A DNA stretch of 64,000 nt from Pararhizobium sp. (GCA_017794825.1 CP051237.1:4234501-4298500); one strand, 5' to 3'; positions 1 through 8,424 are shown, counted from the first letter of the stretch. A program made the numbers and translations. Notes: a model not told the origin generated them from the sequence alone.

Positions 1-226
1 CTGTTCCTTTGTTGCAAGTCCCCACGAACCTCGCCAGGTGTGTGTTCAGCGCGCCGAGATAGAACAGGCTTGTGGAGAGGATTGTCAGAAACGTGCGCAT
101 GGGCAGAGTTGTTCGCGATCGATCTGCAATTTTCTCTGTCCGCGAAACCTTGGCGTCAACGATGAAGAACTCAAAAAATTGGCGCATCAGACGCTGGAGC
201 AGCGGTAGGCCATCACTGACTTTCAT
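1..226 (-). CDS. Hypothetical protein, 5' part only (runs off left edge)
   Basis: An open frame of 75 codons starts at an ATG at 226 and continues without a stop to base 1. Its ATG overlaps the TGA of the upstream gene (223..597) in an ATGA junction, which supports translational coupling and this start. Residues 23-37 (FFIVDAKVSRTEKIAD) closely match the C-terminus of the nearby 117-aa protein (VFFVDAKVARIEKIAD), but here the frame continues past that point into a hydrophobic stretch. I do not recognise a family. It may be a chimera formed by duplication, or a decayed copy whose stop has been lost. Confidence 0.45.
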   Translation of the reverse strand, partial: MKVSDGLPLLQRLMRQFFEFFIVDAKVSRTEKIADRSRTTLPMRTFLTILSTSLFYLGALNTHLARFVGTCNKGT

Positions 227-597
227 TCCTCAGATAGGCTCAATGTCGCCGACACAAATTCAATCGTCTCGCAGTAAAACTGGAAGCTGTAACTCTCGTG
301 GTTGTCTATCGACCAGTTGATGCTTTCCATTCCGCGGTTGGATATGTCGTATGCAGACAGGTGCGCAGGATCGAAATTGCCTGGAGATAAATCTCCCGCC
401 TCGAAGCCGTTGACACGGTTGAATCTGACCTTGAGCTTTTCGATGTCTTCGCCACTTGTGAGGCTGAGTATCAAATCTATTCGATACCCGTTTGCGAGAA
501 ATTTCATCGACTTGATAATGTTAAAACGACTCAGCGTCGCGCTAATATCGTGTCGCTGGAACGGTCCAAGAATTACCGAATTGATCACTTTAGCCAT
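223..597 (-). CDS. Hypothetical protein (124 aa)
   Basis: A small soluble protein with no signal peptide or membrane segment and no family I can name. It is acidic at its C-terminus and rich in aromatic residues there. It lies in a minus-strand run of similarly small unknown genes (117, 107 and 124 aa) and its stop overlaps the start of the next gene by four bases. Strings of small unrelated proteins like this are often immunity proteins downstream of polymorphic toxins, but no toxin is visible in the window, so that role is only a guess. Confidence 0.55.
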   Translation of the reverse strand: MAKVINSVILGPFQRHDISATLSRFNIIKSMKFLANGYRIDLILSLTSGEDIEKLKVRFNRVNGFEAGDLSPGNFDPAHLSAYDISNRGMESINWSIDNHESYSFQFYCETIEFVSATLSLSEE

Positions 598-697
598 AGC
601 ACATCATATTCCGTTGCCACGGATTGCCGCCAAGGGAAGGCGGGTAATCCGAATGAATTGAGTTCGATTCCTCACATCACCGGTTGAAACAGATGGC

Positions 698-1021
698 CTA
701 AATTTTCACCCATATTTTCCATAATGGAGCGCCTAGGCATTCCGCCATCTCGTCGTCCTGTTCCGCTGTTGTCTCTTCAATATCCGGGTTCAGTGCTTCG
801 AGAGCGAAGCGCCCGAACGCGGCTGGCCAGACGTACCTTAAATCGTTGAGGGAAATGTCTCTCCCGCAGCACGGCGCTTTGACGTCAAGGTTCCCGAAAT
901 CGTTGTCAAACGCTCGCGCCATTGCTTCTCCCCACCAGACTTCGGCGTCCGCACCACAACTGCTGCATTCGACGCCTGACCAATTCTCTCCGGGATCGTA
1001 AAATCTCACGCTGTCTGACAT
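698..1021 (-). CDS. Hypothetical protein with Cys-rich N-terminus (107 aa)
   Basis: A small acidic soluble protein. The N-terminal third holds a CSSC pair near residue 20 and a CC pair near residue 51, spaced like a small zinc ribbon. The C-terminus (ECLGAPLWKIWVKI) resembles an uncharacterised family of roughly 100-aa proteins with a conserved tryptophan-rich end, seen next to other small unknown genes in many bacteria. It starts 7 bases after the stop of the 117-aa gene, so the two are probably co-transcribed. Function unknown; an immunity-type role is possible but unproven. Confidence 0.65.
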   Translation of the reverse strand: MSDSVRFYDPGENWSGVECSSCGADAEVWWGEAMARAFDNDFGNLDVKAPCCGRDISLNDLRYVWPAAFGRFALEALNPDIEETTAEQDDEMAECLGAPLWKIWVKI

Positions 1022-1028
1022 CTAATCC

Positions 1029-1382
1029 TCAATCAGCAATTTTCTCTATCCGCGCAACCTTGGCGTCAACGAAGAACACGCTGCATTGATTATCGTCGAG
1101 CAGTCCCAGCGTGTACAGGGAGAGACTGTCTTCATAGGTCAGGAGGGGATGTAAATAATGTGTGCCAGCGCCGCCTTTGTTGACCATGACGTCTTCACTC
1201 TGATCGTATTTGGAAAACAGCGCCTCGACTTCTGCGCGAGATTGTCCGACTGCAATTCTGTCGCAGTCATTCAATACGAGGTTGGTTTGGCGGTCATAGA
1301 GATACAGCGTCCAGGGGATCGCGACCGCAGCCAAAAATATCAGTGTCACTATACCAACGAAGAATTTTGAACCGACTGTCAA
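1029..1382 (-). CDS. Hypothetical membrane-anchored protein (117 aa)
   Basis: Residues 7-29 form one strong hydrophobic segment followed by a Tyr/Asp-rich region, so the protein is probably inner-membrane anchored with a small periplasmic domain containing two cysteines. No known family is recognised. It is the first gene of the small minus-strand cluster that runs to the left edge. The last 16 codons are nearly duplicated, in the same coding sense, inside the truncated gene at 1..226, so a local duplication has involved this gene. Confidence 0.55.
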   Translation of the reverse strand: MTVGSKFFVGIVTLIFLAAVAIPWTLYLYDRQTNLVLNDCDRIAVGQSRAEVEALFSKYDQSEDVMVNKGGAGTHYLHPLLTYEDSLSLYTLGLLDDNQCSVFFVDAKVARIEKIAD

Positions 1383-1716
1383 AGAAAATTTCCCGAATCA
1401 AACAGGATTTCAAAAGTTGGAATTCAGCGAATATCTGAAGGCCAAACGGCGAAGCATACCAGGCACAGATCCTACCGATACAGTCTGTCCGACTTGATCT
1501 TACACTTCCAGTTTTGATTTCCCACCGTACCACTGTTGAAAGGCCGGCACTAAATGGCTGCGCAACCTGAGCGCACATTTTTGTCTTGTTCCCATGTATT
1601 CATTTTGCGTATCCGCGAGGGGTATTCAGGATCAGGTAGTACACCCGAATCAAACATCGGGGAAATTCTGAAAAAATGACCAACGTTGTTTGCGGAATCT
1701 TCACGGCGCTGCGGCT
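1383..1716. other. Non-coding gap between divergent genes
   Basis: I see no convincing gene here. The reading frames present are low in coding character and overlap the neighbours. The gap separates the minus-strand hypothetical cluster from the plus-strand thermonuclease and presumably carries both promoters, but no clear promoter hexamers or operators stand out. Confidence 0.4.
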
Positions 1717-2241
1717 ATGTCTTCGGGCATGGCGTTCAACGTTGTCCCATTTCGTCGTCGATCGAAACTGCCCCGCAGGCTCTTTCTTGCGGGCATGCTT
1801 GTTGCGGCGTTCTCCGCTGGCGCCGCATACAATGCATTGGACATTGACCAGTGGGTTCATCGGCAATTGTCGCAGGAGCCGGCTTCTGCATACCGGTTCG
1901 AACGTATCAACTTCTCGATTTGCGGCAGCTTCAGGCGCTACACGTGCGTCATTGACGGCGACACCGTTTGGCTGAGAGGAGAGAAGATCCGTCTGGCCGG
2001 GATCGACGCTCCCGAGAAGCACGAGCCGCAATGCCGCTATGAGGCTGACCTGGCGAACCAGGCGACGCACAAACTTCGGGATCTGCTATCGGACAATGAG
2101 TGGCGGCTGGCGCGCATCGGCAAAGACCGATACGGACGCACGCTCGCCACGTTCCACACCCTAACCTCCACAATCGGCGACGAACTCATAGCCGCCGGTC
2201 TGGCGCGCAAGTGGCGCGGCCGTCGTATGCCGTGGTGCTGA
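1717..2241 (+). CDS. Thermonuclease (SNase) family protein
   Basis: A staphylococcal-nuclease-fold protein of about 174 aa. An N-terminal basic patch and hydrophobic segment suggest export or membrane anchoring. The nuclease core has the family landmarks: VIDGDTVWL, IRLAGIDAPE (with the conserved Arg and catalytic Glu region) and KDRYGRTLA (second catalytic Arg). The frame is open further upstream to a TTG at 1690; I prefer the ATG at 1717, with 1729 also possible, because no good ribosome binding site decides. Alphaproteobacteria carry many such exported TNase-like proteins of unknown substrate. It is monocistronic and followed directly by a repeat array. Confidence 0.8.
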   Translation: MSSGMAFNVVPFRRRSKLPRRLFLAGMLVAAFSAGAAYNALDIDQWVHRQLSQEPASAYRFERINFSICGSFRRYTCVIDGDTVWLRGEKIRLAGIDAPEKHEPQCRYEADLANQATHKLRDLLSDNEWRLARIGKDRYGRTLATFHTLTSTIGDELIAAGLARKWRGRRMPWC

Positions 2242-2370
2242 AGTTTTTGGGCTGTCCCGGTGCCGGAACAAAATAAGAACATTTTTACTGCATTTCCTCG
2301 GGACTTGTGCTATCATTCAATGAGGAGATGTAGCGCGGCGCCAAGGCGACGAATGCGTGAATAAGCGCAA

Positions 2371-2835
2371 TTCCCGAAACAAAGCCAGATGCTCGCTGGG
2401 CGATGAAAACCCTGTTTACCGAAACAAAGCCAGATGCTGGTTCCTGATGAGGAGGACGTTCAAGATGCGTGAAATGCAGATTCCCGAAACAAAGCCAGAT
2501 TCGGCGGATGCATGAAATCCCAGATTCCCGAAACGAAGCCAGATGGATGCTGGGCGGTGAAAAACCCGATTTACCGAAACAAAGCCAGATGCTGATTCCG
2601 AATCCGGAGGACGTCAAAGACGCGGGAAATGCAGATTCCCGAAACAAAGCCAGATTGCAGACAAGTCACGGAATCCTGAATTCCCGAAACAAAGCCAGAT
2701 TGTCAACGGACATTCAGAAAGGCGATTTCCCGAAACAAAGCCAGATGACTGCTGGACGGTGAAAACCCGATTTACCGAAACGAAGCCAGATCGCCCCGGT
2801 CGTTGAAATCCAGAATTCCCGAAACAAATCCAAAT
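2371..2835. repeat. Interspersed tandem repeat array, ten copies of a ~20-bp unit
   Basis: Ten copies of TTCCCGAAACAAAGCCAGAT or the variant TTTACCGAAACAAAGCCAGAT begin near 2371, 2415, 2481, 2525, 2570, 2636, 2681, 2727, 2771 and 2816. Copies 4 and 9 carry GAAGCC for AAAGCC, and the last copy has a decayed end. Spacing is about 45 bp, except for two 65-bp steps. The stretches between copies are related to each other (those after copies 1, 4 and 8; those after copies 2 and 5), so this is a higher-order tandem array and not a set of unique spacers. Open frames cross it on both strands, but they only translate the repeat. Confidence 0.85.
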
Positions 2836-2877
2836 ATTAAGATATTGATATCATTGTATAAAAATAATTTTCCAGCT

Positions 2878-3567
2878 TCAGCTCTCCCCGTCGGCCGTCG
2901 GTTCGATCAACTCCGGTTGCTTGTTGCGCACATTGCCGACCGCCTTGTCGACCGCATAATAGACCAGGTCCGGCCCGCGATTTTGCCGGAGCAGGTCCAG
3001 CGCGTCGTCCTTGCCGGTCGCCGGGTCCATCCACGCTTCCAGCGTGTCCGGTTTCAGGATTACAGGCATGCGGTTGTGGATCTCGGCCACCGACGGGTCG
3101 GCGTCCAGCGTGACGATTGCGAAGGTCGTCGTGTCGAGCGCCTTGTTGTAGGCGCTGACGCCGGCGAAGGCGAAAGGCTCGAAGGTCGGCGCGTCGCCGG
3201 GCAGGTGGATCAGGTAGGGCTGCTTGACCCTGTTTTCGGTCCGCCATTCGTAATAGCCGGTCGCCGGGATCAGGCAGCGCCGGTGCTCGAACGCCGTCCG
3301 GAAGAACGGCTTTTCGGCGACGGTCTCGCCGCGCGCATTGATCTGCGCCCTGATCTTGCTGTCCTTGGCCCAGAGCGGGATCAGCCCCCAGACGACGGGC
3401 GCAATGACGTTCTCGCCGCCGTCGCGGACGATGATTTCCAGCTCGGACGTCGGCGCGACATTGTAGTTGGGCTCCGGCCCGTTGCGGGCGTCGACCTCCG
3501 CCGGCAGGATGTTCAGATATCGCCGATACTCCGCCCAGGTTCCGGTTGTTATGAAACGTCCGCACAT
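2878..3567 (-). CDS. SOS response-associated peptidase (SRAP, YedK/HMCES family)
   Basis: Forms a covalent DNA-protein cross-link with abasic sites in single-stranded DNA, shielding them from error-prone processing. The sequence starts MCGRF, so after Met removal Cys2 is the N-terminal nucleophile. Other family hallmarks are the NARGETVAEKPFF block, the RRCLIPATGYYEW block with the catalytic Glu, and HNRMPVIL with the active-site His. The length (229 aa) is typical. Its ATG lies 19 bases inside the 3' end of the upstream cupin gene, so the two are probably translated from one mRNA. Confidence 0.93.
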   Translation of the reverse strand: MCGRFITTGTWAEYRRYLNILPAEVDARNGPEPNYNVAPTSELEIIVRDGGENVIAPVVWGLIPLWAKDSKIRAQINARGETVAEKPFFRTAFEHRRCLIPATGYYEWRTENRVKQPYLIHLPGDAPTFEPFAFAGVSAYNKALDTTTFAIVTLDADPSVAEIHNRMPVILKPDTLEAWMDPATGKDDALDLLRQNRGPDLVYYAVDKAVGNVRNKQPELIEPTADGES

Positions 3568-4076
3568 AGGATAGATGAGGCTCCCTGCTTGGCAGCGTCT
3601 TCAAGTTGCTCGTCACGCAATGGCGGACCGATATTGACGATATCGTGCCGCAAACTCAATTCGTCGAACAACGAAGTTTCAGACTGGTCCAGCTTCACGC
3701 CGGACCGGAAAAAATCCTCAATCCCCAATGCGGGTTGAAAGACAAGAAGCATTCTCGACGGAACGGTCAGGCACCGGAAACTGTGGGGAACCTGCCTTGG
3801 ACCGAACACAGAATCTCCTGCGTATGCATGAACAAGCTTGTTTCCCACCTGAAATAGAAACTCTCCCTGCAGGACCATGAACCATTCGTCCTGGAATTTG
3901 TGATAATGGAGAGGAGGTCCGCCGATTACGTCACGCCAGGTATCGATGATGCACATTTGGCCGTCAGTGTCAGAGCCGGAGACCTTGATGTCGAAACGGC
4001 CATTCAAAAAAAACATCGGGGCGGCGAACCGATCCACGCCTTCGCGAATTATTCCCGGGTGATCATGCGCAGTCAT
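3549..4076 (-). CDS. Cupin domain protein
   Basis: A single-domain cupin of 175 aa. The first cupin motif is visible as PPLHYHKFQDEWFMVLQGE (two His, one Glu metal ligands) and the second as GPRQVPHSFRCL. It resembles quercetin-2,3-dioxygenase-like and other metal-binding cupins of unknown substrate. The last seven or so codons overlap the start of the SRAP gene by 19 bases, which is longer than a normal coupling overlap, so the C-terminus may have been extended by loss of an earlier stop. Enzymatic role unknown. Confidence 0.8.
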   Translation of the reverse strand: MTAHDHPGIIREGVDRFAAPMFFLNGRFDIKVSGSDTDGQMCIIDTWRDVIGGPPLHYHKFQDEWFMVLQGEFLFQVGNKLVHAYAGDSVFGPRQVPHSFRCLTVPSRMLLVFQPALGIEDFFRSGVKLDQSETSLFDELSLRHDIVNIGPPLRDEQLEDAAKQGASSILCADVS

Positions 4077-4190
4077 TTTGATTGTCTTTCCATGCGAGTA
4101 TGACCGAAAACTTCTATATCTCGAATCGGAAACATCCGCTAAGTGGAATCATGCGGCACATCGTTGAAACACCATGCGAGGAGCCGCGCC

Positions 4191-4403
4191 ATGCCAAGAC
4201 ACAAACGCCATTCCGAACTCCGGGCCGCGGAGGAGCGCAAGCTCGTCGAAGCCGCGGCGGAGTTTTTCCACGCGCTACAGCGGCTGATGTGCAATCTGCG
4301 CCCCACCGATCATCACTACCGGCGACTGAGCAACCTGACGCGCGAAGTCAACGAGACGGTGGAGGATCTCACCGGCGAACCGCCGAAATGGACGCGGCGC
4401 TGA
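4191..4403 (+). CDS. Small hypothetical protein (70 aa)
   Basis: A short, basic, helical protein starting MPRHKRHSELR and ending in GEPPKWTRR. The ATG at 4191 has a purine-rich ribosome binding site (GCGAGGAG) about eight bases upstream, which favours it over the longer frame from 4143. No family is recognised. It lies alone between divergent and downstream genes. Confidence 0.5.
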   Translation: MPRHKRHSELRAAEERKLVEAAAEFFHALQRLMCNLRPTDHHYRRLSNLTREVNETVEDLTGEPPKWTRR

Positions 4404-4517
4404 CGCCAGTCTTTCATGAAGAACAGGGAATCGGGCGTTTGTGAGCGCGCCCGGTTTCGGATAATAGAGCCGCGATGAGGATCTTGTTCCTCGGACAACC
4501 AAACAGGGATGGGCGAC

Positions 4518-6068
4518 ATGATCTTGAAGACAATATCTGCAATCGGAATTGCCCTTGCGGCCGTGCTTCCGGTGACGACCGTTCACGCGGCGGACATAAC
4601 CGCCGAGTCCGTCAAGGCGGTGCTGCCGAGGCTTGAAGAGATCGTCAACGACGCCATGGAGAAAACGGAAGTGCCGGGCGTCGCCGTCGCCGTGGTCGTC
4701 GGCGAAGAAGTTGTCTACCTGAAAGGGTTCGGCGTTCGCAAGGTCGGAGAAGACGCGGCGGTCGATCCCGACACCGTCTTCCAGATCGCTTCGGTTTCCA
4801 AGCCGCTGGCTTCAACGGCGATCGCTTCCGTGGTCGGAACCGGCGAGGTGGCCTGGGACAGCCGGATCGCCGATCTCGATCCGGGTTTCCAGCTCATGGA
4901 GCCGTGGGTGACAAACCAGGTTGCGATACGCGACCTGCTGTCCCACAGGAGCGGCATGCCCGATCACGCCGGCGACCTGCTCGAAGACCTCGGTTACGAC
5001 CGCGAGGAAATCTTCTACCGGCTTCGGTTCCTCAAGCCGTCGAGCAGTTTTCGCTCGCACTACGCCTATACCAATTTTCCCTTTTCCGAGGCCGGCGTCG
5101 CAACGGCAAAGACATTGAACACGACCTGGGAGGACCTGATCGCGGCCCGTGTCTTCGAGCCGCTGGGCATGACGGCGAGCAGCGCGCGCCACGCTGACTA
5201 TCTGGCGGCCGAAAACCGCGCCTCGATCCATGCAATAGAGAACGGCGAGGCTCGTGCCAGATATGATCGCGACCCCGACGGGCAGGCGCCTGCCGGCGGC
5301 GTCAGTTCGAGCGCACGGGATCTGTCGAAGTGGCTGACCATGTTGATCAACCAAGGTCGTTTTGACGGCCGGCAGGTCATCGACGGGGACGCCCTTGGCG
5401 AAACTTTCCGCCCGCAGATCACCAGCGGGACCAGTCATGAAGACGGCCGGGCGGAGTTCTACGGCCTTGGCTGGATCGTCAATTACGATACCAGCGGCCT
5501 GATCCGGCTTTCTCATTCCGGCGCCTTCTTCACCGGCGCGCGTTCGGTCGTGTCCTTCCTGCCCGGCGAGGAAGTCGGGATCATCGTGCTCGCCAACGCC
5601 TTTCCCACGGGCTTGCCGGAAGCCGTGACGAACAGTTTCTTCGATATCCTGCTACAGGGCGAACCACGACGCGAATGGCTGCCGCTGTTCGAAGGTCTGT
5701 TCCAGCATATGCTGGACGCTGAAGCCGGTTACGATTTTTCGACGCCGCCGGATACGGCGTCGCCGGGTCTTTCCGCGTCGGCCTATGCCGGCCAGTACGC
5801 CAATGCCTATTTCGGCGATCTTCAGATTGTGGAAGACAGCGGCGACCTCGCCATCCGTCTCGGCAACGGATTGGGTCCGTTTCCTCTAACGCATTGGGAC
5901 AGAGACGTCTTCAATTTCACCTTCCTCACCCATGGCGACGACGGCGAACGGACGGTGGGCGTAACATTCACCGTGCCGGACGGAAGTCAGGCCAGCGCCG
6001 TCACGCTCGATTATCTCGACGCCCACGGAACCGGAACATTCGTCAGGGCCGAAGACGGGAGGGAATAG
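4518..6068 (+). CDS. Serine hydrolase, class C beta-lactamase-related (PF00144)
   Basis: A secreted or periplasmic penicillin-binding-protein-fold hydrolase of about 516 aa. A signal peptide covers roughly residues 1-25, ending VHA. The catalytic SxxK is in ASVSK (about residues 91-95), followed by a YTN (YxN) motif and a HSG motif in the KTG position. A C-terminal lipocalin-like extension after residue 400 is typical of the esterase/D-aminopeptidase relatives of AmpC. The likely start is the ATG at 4518 behind GGGATGGGCG, although an in-frame ATG exists at 4509. The substrate cannot be read from sequence: peptidoglycan peptides, D-amino-acid amides or esters are all plausible. It ends flush against the convergent matR gene. 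Confidence 0.85.
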   Translation: MILKTISAIGIALAAVLPVTTVHAADITAESVKAVLPRLEEIVNDAMEKTEVPGVAVAVVVGEEVVYLKGFGVRKVGEDAAVDPDTVFQIASVSKPLASTAIASVVGTGEVAWDSRIADLDPGFQLMEPWVTNQVAIRDLLSHRSGMPDHAGDLLEDLGYDREEIFYRLRFLKPSSSFRSHYAYTNFPFSEAGVATAKTLNTTWEDLIAARVFEPLGMTASSARHADYLAAENRASIHAIENGEARARYDRDPDGQAPAGGVSSSARDLSKWLTMLINQGRFDGRQVIDGDALGETFRPQITSGTSHEDGRAEFYGLGWIVNYDTSGLIRLSHSGAFFTGARSVVSFLPGEEVGIIVLANAFPTGLPEAVTNSFFDILLQGEPRREWLPLFEGLFQHMLDAEAGYDFSTPPDTASPGLSASAYAGQYANAYFGDLQIVEDSGDLAIRLGNGLGPFPLTHWDRDVFNFTFLTHGDDGERTVGVTFTVPDGSQASAVTLDYLDAHGTGTFVRAEDGRE

Positions 6069-6728
6069 TCATCCCGCTCTGGCCTCGTCGTAGCTGGCCA
6101 TCAGATCGTTGAACTTCTCGCCCTGGATGGCGACATGATCGTGCATCAGTCGCCCGGTGAGGTCGGCGTCTCCGGAGCGGATGGCTTCAACGATGTCGCG
6201 GTGTTCGTTCAGGGATTGCCGCATGCGATTTCGCACGCGAAGCTGAAGCCGCCGGAAGGGCCTCAGGCGACGATGCAGCTTTGACGCCTCGCCGCTCAGG
6301 AAGGTGTTGCCGCTCGCCGCGTAGATCAGGTGGTGAAACGTCTCGTTCTCCCGGTAGTACTGGTCGGTGTCTCCGGCCCGGTGCGCCGTCTCGCATCCCT
6401 GCATCGCCTTTTCGATCGCGACGATCCCGCTGTCGGTGATCCGGCGGGCGGCAAGGCGGCCGCACATGCCTTCCAGTTCCGCCATGACCTCGAACATCTC
6501 GATCGTCCGCCGGAAACTGGGATAGCGCACGAATGCTCCGCGCCGAGGGAGCTGTTCGACAAGGCCTGACGCCGACAGGGCATGCAGGGCTTCGCGCACC
6601 GGCGTTCGCGACACGTTGAACTGTTCCGACAACGAGACCTCGTCCAGCCGTTCACCATCGGCAAAAGCGCCGCCGATGATGGCCTGTTCCAGCTCTTCGC
6701 GAATCCTGTCTGCTGTTCGTTCCGTCAT
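6069..6728 (-). CDS. matR: GntR family regulator (FCD domain), MatR-like malonate regulator
   Basis: Has an N-terminal winged helix (SLSEQFNVSRTPVREALHAL, residues 32-51) and a C-terminal all-helical FCD ligand domain (about 75-215) with the Asp/His residues that bind a metal and a carboxylic acid. It is divergent from the malonate TRAP, decarboxylase and synthetase genes. The intergenic region holds a perfect palindrome TCTTGTATACAAGA, which closely resembles the operator I recall for Rhizobium MatR. It is therefore very likely the malonate-responsive regulator of this operon. Confidence 0.85.
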   Translation of the reverse strand: MTERTADRIREELEQAIIGGAFADGERLDEVSLSEQFNVSRTPVREALHALSASGLVEQLPRRGAFVRYPSFRRTIEMFEVMAELEGMCGRLAARRITDSGIVAIEKAMQGCETAHRAGDTDQYYRENETFHHLIYAASGNTFLSGEASKLHRRLRPFRRLQLRVRNRMRQSLNEHRDIVEAIRSGDADLTGRLMHDHVAIQGEKFNDLMASYDEARAG

Positions 6729-6769
6729 GTCCGGACACTATTTCCGCTGCACTCATTCTACAATCCTTG

Positions 6770-6783
6770 TCTTGTATACAAGA
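6770..6783. promoter_or_regulatory. Predicted MatR operator (palindrome)
   Basis: TCTTGTATACAAGA is a perfect 14-bp inverted repeat centred at 6776/6777, 42 bases from the matR start and 90 bases from the matP start. The core TTGTATACAA is the kind of site bound by FCD-type GntR regulators, and the whole site is nearly identical to the reported MatR operator as I remember it. It can serve both divergent promoters. Confidence 0.75.
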
Positions 6784-6873
6784 ACATTGACAATGCATGC
6801 AATTGGTGTTGTCATTCGATCGTCAATTGATCACGACGATCAACACGGCGCCCCGGCGCCAAGGGAGGAAATC

Positions 6874-7866
6874 ATGAAAATACTTACCGCCGGTCTCGCC
6901 GGCGCCATTCTCATGTCCGTGTCTGTGAGCGCGGTGGCACAGGATATGACCCTGAAGGCGTCGCATCAGTTCCCGGGAGGCAAGGGCGACGCGCGCGACG
7001 AGATGGTGCAGATACTCGCCAAGGAAATCGAGGCCGCCGACGTCGGACTGAAAGTGCAGGTCTATCCGGGCCAGTCTCTCTACAAGGCCCGCGAACAGTG
7101 GGGCGCCCTCACCAAGGGGCAACTCGACTTCACATCTTTCCCGCTGGACTATGCTTCCGGCCGCGTGCCGCAGTTTTCCGTGACCCTGATGCCCGGCCTG
7201 GTGCGCAACCATGACAGGGCCAAGCGGCTCAACGACTCTCCGTTCATGGACGATATCAAGGCGCTGATCGAGGAAAACGGCGCTATGGTGATCGCGGACG
7301 CCTGGTTGAGCGGCGCGTTCGCCTCGAAGAAAAACTGCATTACCTCGCCTGAAAGCATCTCGGGGCAGGTGACGCGGGCCGCAGGACCGGCTTTCGAACA
7401 GATGCTGGTCGGAGCGGGAGCTTCTATTTCATCGATGGCGTCTTCCGAGATTTACACCGGAATGCAGACGGGCGTGCTCGACGCCGCCAACACCTCTTCG
7501 GGATCGTTCGTCTCCTACCGGCTGTTCGAGCAGGTGAAGTGTCTGACGGCACCCGGCGAAAACGCGCTCTGGTTCATGTACGAACCTCTGCTCGTATCCA
7601 TGGACACCTGGAACAAGCTCAATGACGAGCAGAAGGCCGCGGTGCTCGCCGCCGGCCAGAAGGCCGAGGAGTATTTCGACAGCCAGGCGCGTGATCTGGA
7701 CTCCCGGATGGTCGACACGTTCAAGCAGGCCGGCGTCGAGATCACCGAAATGTCTCCGGAAGACTACGAGCAGTGGCTCGCCATCGCCAAGGAGACTTCC
7801 TACAAGGAGTTCTCCAATGTCGACGGCGGCCAGGAACTGATCGAAAAAGCCCTTGCTGTGGACTGA
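6874..7866 (+). CDS. matP: TRAP transporter substrate-binding protein (DctP family), malonate
   Basis: Periplasmic solute receptor of a TRAP transporter. A signal peptide (MKILTAGLAGAILMSVSVSAVA) precedes the DctP fold. The start at 6874 is set by the strong ribosome binding site AAGGGAGGAA at 6861-6870; the frame is open further upstream but that part is the promoter region. It is followed by the small and large membrane subunits and by malonyl-CoA decarboxylase and synthetase, so malonate or a close C3 dicarboxylate is the expected ligand, as for the matPQM system described in Sinorhizobium. Confidence 0.88.
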   Translation: MKILTAGLAGAILMSVSVSAVAQDMTLKASHQFPGGKGDARDEMVQILAKEIEAADVGLKVQVYPGQSLYKAREQWGALTKGQLDFTSFPLDYASGRVPQFSVTLMPGLVRNHDRAKRLNDSPFMDDIKALIEENGAMVIADAWLSGAFASKKNCITSPESISGQVTRAAGPAFEQMLVGAGASISSMASSEIYTGMQTGVLDAANTSSGSFVSYRLFEQVKCLTAPGENALWFMYEPLLVSMDTWNKLNDEQKAAVLAAGQKAEEYFDSQARDLDSRMVDTFKQAGVEITEMSPEDYEQWLAIAKETSYKEFSNVDGGQELIEKALAVD

Positions 7867-7878
7867 TCTCAAACGTTT

Positions 7879-7904
7879 CCGGGCGCCTGACGCCGGGCGC
7901 CCGG
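7879..7904 (+). other. Intercistronic stem-loop after matP
   Basis: CCGGGCGCC (7879-7887) pairs perfectly with GGCGCCCGG (7896-7904) around an 8-base loop. No U-tract follows, so it is more likely an mRNA-stabilising or attenuating element that keeps the receptor message more abundant than the downstream membrane subunits. Confidence 0.55.
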
Positions 7905-7920
7905 CATTTCCGGTAAACCC

Positions 7921-8424
7921 ATGAACATTTTCATTCGCGCCATCGAGGCTGCTTCGCGACTGTGCGGTCTTGTATCGATGGCTCTGCTCGCCGCGGCGGT
8001 GATCGTTGTCTCCGAAATGGTCTTCGTACGTTACGTGCTTGGTCACTCCACGATCTGGCAGACCGAATTCGTGATCTATTCCATCATCGCCTCGACCTTT
8101 ATCGGCGCGCCATACGTGTTGCTGTTGCGTGGTCATGTCGGCGTGGACCTGCTGCCCAATGCGCTGGCGCGGGGACCCGCGCGCCTGTTGAACATTGTCG
8201 CTTCGCTGATAGCTCTCGGTTTCTGCGCCCTGGTGGCGTGGACGAGCGGGCATTTCTGGTACGAGGCCTTTTCGAGGGGCTGGACCACGGAAACAGTCTG
8301 GAAGATTCCGCTCTGGATTCCGTTGCTGCCGCTGCCAGTAGGAATGATCATGACCTGCTTGCAGTACGTTGCTCAGATGGTGAAGCCGATCGAGCCGACG
8401 CAGCAGGAGGCGTACAGCGGATGA
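7921..8424 (+). CDS. matQ: TRAP transporter small membrane subunit (DctQ family)
   Basis: A 167-aa membrane protein with four predicted transmembrane segments, at about residues 15-35, 48-68, 88-110 and 128-150. The FVRYVLGHS and WQTEF patterns near the first cytoplasmic loop are typical of DctQ. It partners with the large subunit encoded next, whose ATG overlaps this stop codon (ATGA at 8421-8424). It belongs to the malonate operon. Confidence 0.87.
   Translation: MNIFIRAIEAASRLCGLVSMALLAAAVIVVSEMVFVRYVLGHSTIWQTEFVIYSIIASTFIGAPYVLLLRGHVGVDLLPNALARGPARLLNIVASLIALGFCALVAWTSGHFWYEAFSRGWTTETVWKIPLWIPLLPLPVGMIMTCLQYVAQMVKPIEPTQQEAYSG

Noticed and set aside
2285..2762. Protein genes across the repeat array on both strands
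   Set aside because: The translations only repeat the array unit (for example FPKQSQ and SRNKAR); there is no ribosome binding site and no family.
2371..2835. CRISPR array
   Set aside because: Spacing is regular, but the intervening sequences are related to each other, repeat units are only about 20 bp, the spacing jumps to 65 bp twice, and no cas genes are present.
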